NCBI GenBank assembly: GCA_903913865.1
Contig: CAIWMU010000127.1
Coordinates: 62,001 to 126,000, forward strand
Length of the DNA stretch: 64,000 nucleotides
Direction of reading: 5' to 3'
Origin: an uncultured Verrucomicrobia subdivision 3 bacterium
GTDB lineage: Bacteria > Verrucomicrobiota > Verrucomicrobiia > Limisphaerales > UBA8199
Shown here: in pieces, positions 59,401 through 64,000 of the stretch
How the letters are laid out: each line of letters opens with the position of its first letter
How positions within the stretch are numbered: position 1 is the first letter of the stretch
The notes under the pieces: model-generated
What the model saw: only the letters and a program-made list of their open reading frames with translations
Databases searched by the model: none
Told to the model about the DNA's origin: nothing
Position numbers and translations under genes: made by a program

Positions 59401-59566
59401 GGCCCGTGCGGCCGGGAACGGCCTGGACATCTCCTGGGTTGGCAACGGCACACTGCTTGAGGCCTCCTCAATCACGGGTCCATGGACTGCTTCAGCCGTT
59501 CAGACAAACCCGCAAACCGTATCAGTCGGCGTTGGTGCGAAGTTCTATCGCATTGGCACCCAGTAA
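56468..59566 (+). CDS. Large secreted LamG/concanavalin-like multidomain protein
   Basis: Signal peptide MKPKYTLKLAAALTACLAGTAVQAQ; ITDGLVVHLPFDNAYTNSRANGIDGTPVGTPTFGPGKIGQSVAV...WHHMVVTWVRTNAVAVYVDGAPV...RLDDLGIWRRAISPGEVSAIY. Confidence 0.87.
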   Translation: MKPKYTLKLAAALTACLAGTAVQAQITDGLVVHLPFDNAYTNSRANGIDGTPVGTPTFGPGKIGQSVAVTTIRDGSVINYVTLGYPDLLKFGSVRDGTAVDFSIAFWCNYTNQIDDPAFISNKDWGSSNNRGWGIFTQGGGATRINTTDDTGSGGKQNTTSTPVVRDGNWHHMVVTWVRTNAVAVYVDGAPVTSSSLLNVLGTVDTDDLGYSVNIGEDGTGGYTDGGSAEMTDVRLDDLGIWRRAISPGEVSAIYTAGLGGTNLAKVPAIVNPYLNASSPANGDSAVAPNRAKLTAALTEGLNAVGAGSISLSLNGVSVPVTTSKVGSVTTVTYANTGLLPMGPNTMRLVFGNNASPQRLFTNTWTFSVASYLALTAEDRVTPDVSKPGFVFNIFANQANQVNTTFRTEAALAGQLVDVNGDALANLADPNAQGIALNVGSTPVQANDPVKFEIASTINLNVAGGNSVGNFPNDDQMPGLPSTDYVNNGASAEILTYINLPAGLTVMGVNSDDGFRTLTGKQAQDSLHAKVAGEFDGGRGSADTIFYVNVTQAGVYAFRTTWENGNSSGMIEWFTVKADGTKVLVNDTANGGLAAYRAITGATQPYVKFVSPAPVPRQVNQPSRTVSIVLADGSTAVDTASIVLKIDGAVVPATPVRSGGSVVVKYAPTAVQFPEEQHQALLTFKNVGATYSSETKWTFQNLKNVVLPAASVFESFDSYADGSIPTGWAETNYTSTDTAGLDLNDLSSDTYKGWVVVSRDLLSTLKGRIFNGPAVGQVSNGVPVDSLASGSMLYAESDVRGGRQIQFIYTKPYNLSALQNVAVGYANLYEQNQNSSGSVEYSVDGGKNWLPVAYYLDYTDGGGDIRLSADGTVDAVQTFNTATAEVGVWTVDGVQHGGSYGAGIAAPITQGLGRFVAPRVNDDSIEGKRIEIHRLPLAGGKSDVRLRFSQLGNGSWYFGIDDLGFYNVPAPAASRLTLARAAGNGLDISWVGNGTLLEASSITGPWTASAVQTNPQTVSVGVGAKFYRIGTQ

Positions 59567-59652
59567 GACGACGTGCGCGAGTGGGTGGCGGGGCGGAGTT
59601 TCGTCTCCCCGATACGGATCACCCGGCGCATAAGTCCGCCAATCAGTTCACG

Positions 59653-59694
59653 GGGCCGTGTTTGCCATCAGGGCAGGCACGGCCCGCTTCTTTT
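59653..59694 (+). terminator. Rho-independent terminator of the LamG-like gene
   Basis: GGGCCGTGTTTGCC-atcag-GGCAGGCACGGCCC (14 bp with two G-U) followed by gcttctttt. Confidence 0.75.
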
Positions 59695-59843
59695 GGCCGG
59701 GGGGATTGGTTCTGTCGGGTTCGCGAAAACCTTGCGCCTCTCGATCTGTCCCCTTATCGTTTTGTGACATCCATGGTCCAGAAAAACAACGATCTCTCAT
59801 CGCATTATCCAACACGGGGGATCCAAGCTGCTTGGTTTGCACT

Positions 59844-60719
59844 ATGAAAACTCTCAATTCGGAGCATTTGCCCCCGGTCAGGAAGGGAAAGTCTGCCGGG
59901 ACAGGAGCCTTCACACTCATTGAGTTGCTGGTGGTGATCGCCATTATCGCCATTCTGGCAGCGATGCTTTTGCCAGCCCTGAACAAGGCCAAGGAAAAAG
60001 CCCGTGGAATCAGTTGCCTCAGCAACGTGAGCCAGATTTCGAAGGCGACAAAAATGTATGTGGATGAGAATGCCGGCAAGTTGATGCCCCTCTGGCGGGA
60101 TCGCAATACGCCGGGGTGGGCCGCCTGGGTTTATGATCCCCCATCGTTTGTGGTGCACAATCCCCAGGTGCTCTGGTGGCAGGATGCGCTGCGGGTAGGC
60201 GGCTACATGCCCTCCCGCAAGGTGTTCGACTGTCCATCGGTGAAGGGAATGGCAGTCTCCAGTGGTGGTGGATCAGTAAGCACCAACAACTCCCTCGGGA
60301 TTGCTATGAACCACCGGGAGTTTGCCCAAACGATGAACGCTTCCGTGGCCACCCGTCCCATGCGTTCGGAAGCCCAGGTTCAAAGGCCCGCAGCGGCCAT
60401 CATCTACGCTGATGCCGGGGCGGTGACGGATGCCAGCAAGGGACTGGGCCCGGATGATTGGTTGCCGGATCTCAAGTTCGACGCCGTAGCGGCGGCTTAT
60501 GGTGGTGGTGGGTGCAGCTATTTTCGGGTGCCCTCGGATGGCGGCTTTTCCGTCGGGGATTCCCGTTCCCTAGCCAGACATTCCAGGAGGGCCAATTTTG
60601 GCTTTTTTGATGGGCATGCGGAGTCCCGAAGGAACAGTTCGGTGGGCTACAACCTTCCCCGCACCTCAGAGGGGGCTTTGTGGGCTATTGACCACCTGAG
60701 CCTGAATGAACCGCCCTGA
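59844..60719 (+). CDS. Pseudopilin-like protein with prepilin N-terminal cleavage site
   Basis: [56 protein letters not shown]; ...[13 protein letters not shown]. Confidence 0.92.
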   Translation: MKTLNSEHLPPVRKGKSAGTGAFTLIELLVVIAIIAILAAMLLPALNKAKEKARGISCLSNVSQISKATKMYVDENAGKLMPLWRDRNTPGWAAWVYDPPSFVVHNPQVLWWQDALRVGGYMPSRKVFDCPSVKGMAVSSGGGSVSTNNSLGIAMNHREFAQTMNASVATRPMRSEAQVQRPAAAIIYADAGAVTDASKGLGPDDWLPDLKFDAVAAAYGGGGCSYFRVPSDGGFSVGDSRSLARHSRRANFGFFDGHAESRRNSSVGYNLPRTSEGALWAIDHLSLNEPP

Positions 60720-60809
60720 CCCAGGTATATCAGCGGCATGCTGTTGGGATGGAACAGGTTGCAGCAAAAATGTTGTGGCCGTAGTCCGGTTAACAGCTGG
60801 CCATTGAAA

Positions 60810-61415
60810 TCAGGACTTGAGAGGTCGGTTCAAGAGCAACCTCCACTCCCTGCGGAGCAGGTTCGTCAGGTGGAATTTCGCATACCAGACCTCGAGACGG
60901 GATGTGCAGAAGCGGCGGGCCACGGTTGAGCCGTCCAGCCCTTGAAGCACCCGGGCTTCGAAGATCTGCCATTCCTGCGGCCTGGCCTCGGCGCAGATGC
61001 GGGCGAGGCAGGTTTCCAACAAACGCTGCTCAAGTTCCAACTGTGCCACCGGGTCGGTCGTAGGGTTCACCCCGCCGGAGATCCGTTCGATCAAGGGTTG
61101 CCAGGAGGTTTCCGGGGCGCGCGCCTTTCGGCGATAGTGGCGGATCTCAAGAATCCGTTGGTTGATGGTCTGGTTCAGCCATCTGCCGTATCTTGAGATG
61201 GTTCGGTCATATTCGTAGCCGGGCAGGCAGGCTGCGGCATTTGTGATGGTTGTGTTGACGACATCCTCCGCCTCTTCTCTGGAAAGCCCGCTGCGTATGG
61301 CATGGTCAAGGATGGCCCCGGCGTGACGATCGTGAAATCGACGCCAGCCGTCATCCTTCCGCCAGTCTTTTTCCTGGCTCGGGAGATCCCCTTCCATGTT
61401 GGTGGGTTTGCGCAT
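60810..61415 (-). CDS. Sigma-70 family (ECF-like) RNA polymerase sigma factor
   Basis: WRRFHDRHAGAILDHAIRSGLSREEAEDVVNTTITNAAACLPGYEYDRTISRYGRWLNQTINQRILEIRHYRRKA...LQGLDGSTVARRFCTSRLEVWYAKFHL. Confidence 0.75.
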   Translation of the reverse strand: MRKPTNMEGDLPSQEKDWRKDDGWRRFHDRHAGAILDHAIRSGLSREEAEDVVNTTITNAAACLPGYEYDRTISRYGRWLNQTINQRILEIRHYRRKARAPETSWQPLIERISGGVNPTTDPVAQLELEQRLLETCLARICAEARPQEWQIFEARVLQGLDGSTVARRFCTSRLEVWYAKFHLTNLLRREWRLLLNRPLKS

Positions 61416-61774
61416 GCTGCCAGCTATGCTTGTTAAGCCACTGAAGAACCCATATTACTTATGTTACCCATATTAATTTCGCTTGACCAGTTTTTATAGA
61501 TGTGAATTACAACCCATCCATCTTTCCGGTCCTCCAAAAGCCTGATGCCGCCAGTTTAGCAACGATCAAACTTTCACCCTGTATAAACCCTCCCCGGAGG
61601 AGAACCTTACAGGGAATTTTCATAAAATCTCATTTTTTCCCGGACCCGTAAAGAGGGTAAGCGTCCAAGAATAGAGTCGGGGCTGGTCATTCGGCGGGAA
61701 AATGCCGGGGGCGAAGAGGGGGTGGGGATACATTCCATGTTTGCGACTGCCGGGCAACATGTTACGGTTGGACC

Positions 61775-62899
61775 GTGAACAGCAACAAGATCCGGGACTG
61801 GCGAACCATTTTGAAGATGGCTCTGAAAACTGTTTTTGGTTTGATCCTGGCCCTGGTGGTGGTGCTTTGGGGAGCCAAAGCCTACAAGGATGCCCATTAT
61901 TTCGATAATTATGATCCTGCCGCCCCCCTCAACATCACGGTTTCCGACAGCACCGAACTGAACAAGGAAACATCGGGCAAGGGTTATTCGGTCACCCGGT
62001 TCACGTTCGATGGCTACAAGGGGGAGAAAGTCCCCACGTTGATATCCATGCCACTGAAAAAAGGGGGGAAGCTGCCGGTGGTCGTGTTTCTGCATGGAAT
62101 TGGTCAGAACAAGAATTTTCTCAAGGAGATCACTCCGGCATTCAACGGGGCCGGGTTCGCTTTGGTGTGTTTCGATCAGTATTGTCAGGGGGAACGGAAG
62201 CTGGTGGGCAAGCAGACCTTCCGATCCCAGCTCGAGGCGTTTGCAGCGAGACCTGCCAAGACCATCAATGAGGCCCGGCGGCTGATCGATTACCTCTCAA
62301 ACCATCCCGAGATCGATCCCAAGCGGATTTATCTGGTGGGTGCGAGCTATGGGGCCATCACCGGGAGCACTGTGATGGCCCGGGACAAGCGCTTGAGGGC
62401 GGGGGTTTTGGTATATGGCGGGGGAGATCTCGGGAAACTGGTGGATTCCTATGCCAATCATCTTGGGGCGGCTGTCATGTTGGGGTTGATCGATGGGAAA
62501 AATTTGAACCCGGAGAAGCCGCCTTTGCCGAAATTGACCGAAGCCCAGGAACGTAAAGTGAGCATTTTGCTTGGCTGTGTCACTCCGCTGGTTCGTTACT
62601 ACCTGGGAGTTATGGATCCCATTCATTATGTCAGCCATATTTCCCCAACACCGGTTTACTTTCAGAATGGCCGTTATGATGTTCTGGTGGCGGCACCGGC
62701 CGGAAAAGCACTGCAGGACGCAGCGGGAGAGCCCAAGAAAATCACCTGGTATGAGACGGACCACGTGGGCATCAATCTGGAGCACACCCTCCGTGTGTTG
62801 GAGGATGGCTTAAAGTGGTTGCTGGAGCAGGACAACGACCTGAGGGCGCCGGAAGATCGGATCACCGAGCTTCCCCCCTTCCAAATCAACAAGACCTGA
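61775..62899 (+). CDS. Alpha/beta hydrolase with N-terminal membrane anchor
   Basis: KTVFGLILALVVVLWGAKAY; LPVVVFLHGIGQNKNF; IYLVGASYGAITGSTVMA; YETDHVGINLEHTLRV. Confidence 0.85.
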   Translation: MNSNKIRDWRTILKMALKTVFGLILALVVVLWGAKAYKDAHYFDNYDPAAPLNITVSDSTELNKETSGKGYSVTRFTFDGYKGEKVPTLISMPLKKGGKLPVVVFLHGIGQNKNFLKEITPAFNGAGFALVCFDQYCQGERKLVGKQTFRSQLEAFAARPAKTINEARRLIDYLSNHPEIDPKRIYLVGASYGAITGSTVMARDKRLRAGVLVYGGGDLGKLVDSYANHLGAAVMLGLIDGKNLNPEKPPLPKLTEAQERKVSILLGCVTPLVRYYLGVMDPIHYVSHISPTPVYFQNGRYDVLVAAPAGKALQDAAGEPKKITWYETDHVGINLEHTLRVLEDGLKWLLEQDNDLRAPEDRITELPPFQINKT

Positions 62900-62961
62900 G
62901 ATCCGGGCGATAGTCGCAACCGTTTGCCACAGGGTAGTCCGCCATCGGCACTGGGGATGGG

Positions 62962-64000
62962 TTACTTTTTACCCCCTCCAGCCGGGGGCAGAATCGTTCC
63001 TGCCGGCTTGCTTCCACTGGGGACCATGAAAACAGCCTGATCTTTTTCCAACGACAAAGTCACAGTTGATTGTTGGACAGGAATTTGTCGTTTCACCAGG
63101 GTGCCCCCGTGTAGGGAGATGGCATAGAGATCAACCGAAGCCGTGTGGCTCCACTCAACCGGGAGTTGCCAGGATTTTGCGGTGTAGCCTGTCCTGCTGT
63201 AGGCGATGATTTCCTTTTTGGCCCAGAGCGCCGGGACAAAGAGGTCATCATTTTCGCGCAGGATGAAACCACCGTCGCGGATGATCCGTTTGCCATCCTC
63301 CTTGCTCGCCAGCAGGGCGCCACTGTAAAAGAGCGTGTCATTTTCGAACTTCAGACGCTCATGGCGGCTCAGGTAATACCAAGGCAGGGTGGTGCGGCAG
63401 AACATGCCCAGGAACCCCGGCAGTTCCTCCCGGTCCTTTTGGTAGATTTCCTCCCCGTGCATGCTGGAGCCGAACCGGAAATCCCCGTCACTCCCCCGGT
63501 CGGTGCGCCCCCGGGCCATCAGGCACTCGGGGATCTGCATCTGGTAGCCGGGATCTCCGGGATACCACCAGGACATGGACTGCAACCCGGTGAAGCCCTC
63601 CCCCGGCGGGTGGGCCCAGAATATGCCTTCCCCGGTGACATCGAATCCGCGATCCCGCCAGTAATGGAAGATGTTGCGCTGGGTCTCGACGTATTTATCC
63701 GGGGTCAATCCACCATTTTCAGGTTTCGCGTGCCAGGGGCTGATGGGGGCACCCCCGTCCCGCTGGGCGATGAACACATCGACATGGATCGTGTGCCCTT
63801 CCTTGAGTTCGGGAATCATGCGGATCAGTCGATCGATCCTCTTTTGTGCCAATCCTGCCGCCCATTCGCGGGGATAGACCACGTTGAACATGTCCTCCCC
63901 CTTCATCTGAATTCCCGCCACCAGCAGTTGACCGTTTGCGTCCTTTGCGAAGCAATCGTTGGCGACGTATTCGTCCCAGAGCGGGCTTTGCCTGTAGGCA
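62962..64000 (-). CDS. C-terminal part of a large protein, possibly glycosidase-like (5' end outside window)
   Basis: Frame stays open to base 64000 (AYRQSPLWDEYVANDCFAKDANGQLLVAGIQMKGEDMFN...), so M63921 is probably internal; Trp/Tyr-rich, family uncertain. Confidence 0.55.
   Translation of the reverse strand, partial: AYRQSPLWDEYVANDCFAKDANGQLLVAGIQMKGEDMFNVVYPREWAAGLAQKRIDRLIRMIPELKEGHTIHVDVFIAQRDGGAPISPWHAKPENGGLTPDKYVETQRNIFHYWRDRGFDVTGEGIFWAHPPGEGFTGLQSMSWWYPGDPGYQMQIPECLMARGRTDRGSDGDFRFGSSMHGEEIYQKDREELPGFLGMFCRTTLPWYYLSRHERLKFENDTLFYSGALLASKEDGKRIIRDGGFILRENDDLFVPALWAKKEIIAYSRTGYTAKSWQLPVEWSHTASVDLYAISLHGGTLVKRQIPVQQSTVTLSLEKDQAVFMVPSGSKPAGTILPPAGGGKK

Noticed and set aside
1-64000. 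CRISPR arrays, tRNA/rRNA genes, transposases, integrases or prophage
   Set aside because: No regularly spaced short direct repeats, no cloverleaf or rRNA-like sequence and no recognisable mobile-element proteins noticed; a tool scan (tRNAscan-SE, ISfinder) would be needed to be certain

Overview
The window looks like a high-GC Gram-negative chromosome segment. Its content (Gly/Pro-rich secreted giants, Tat-exported Gfo/Idh and TIM-barrel sugar enzymes, DUF1559-like pseudopilins, SET and SNF2 proteins, split nuo genes) suggests Verrucomicrobiota, but that is inference. It opens with a canonical ribosomal alpha-operon tail (map-infA-rpmJ-rpsM-rpsK-rpsD-rpoA-rplQ) that ends at a clear intrinsic terminator. 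The rest is mainly housekeeping and secreted-protein genes: hypAB, a SNF2 helicase, ubiD-like and mqnD genes, glgP, rpoD, metF, tolC-like, tsaC/sua5-like, trpF, trpD, nuoABCD+I and two pseudopilin-like proteins. Two very large secreted proteins are present. One is a ~3,075-aa gingipain (C25)-like protease with a tripled Calx-beta plus GATase-like module. The other is a ~1,032-aa LamG-like protein. Their C-terminal tails look similar. No CRISPR array, tRNA, rRNA, transposon or phage was recognised. The most unusual items are the giant modular C25 protein, the shared C-terminal tail, the SET+post-SET protein, an 819-aa protein with no family I recognise, a 26-bp perfect palindrome, and several structured intergenic regions. 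Starts were adjusted by eye from the ORF track, and all family calls come from motif recognition without database searches.
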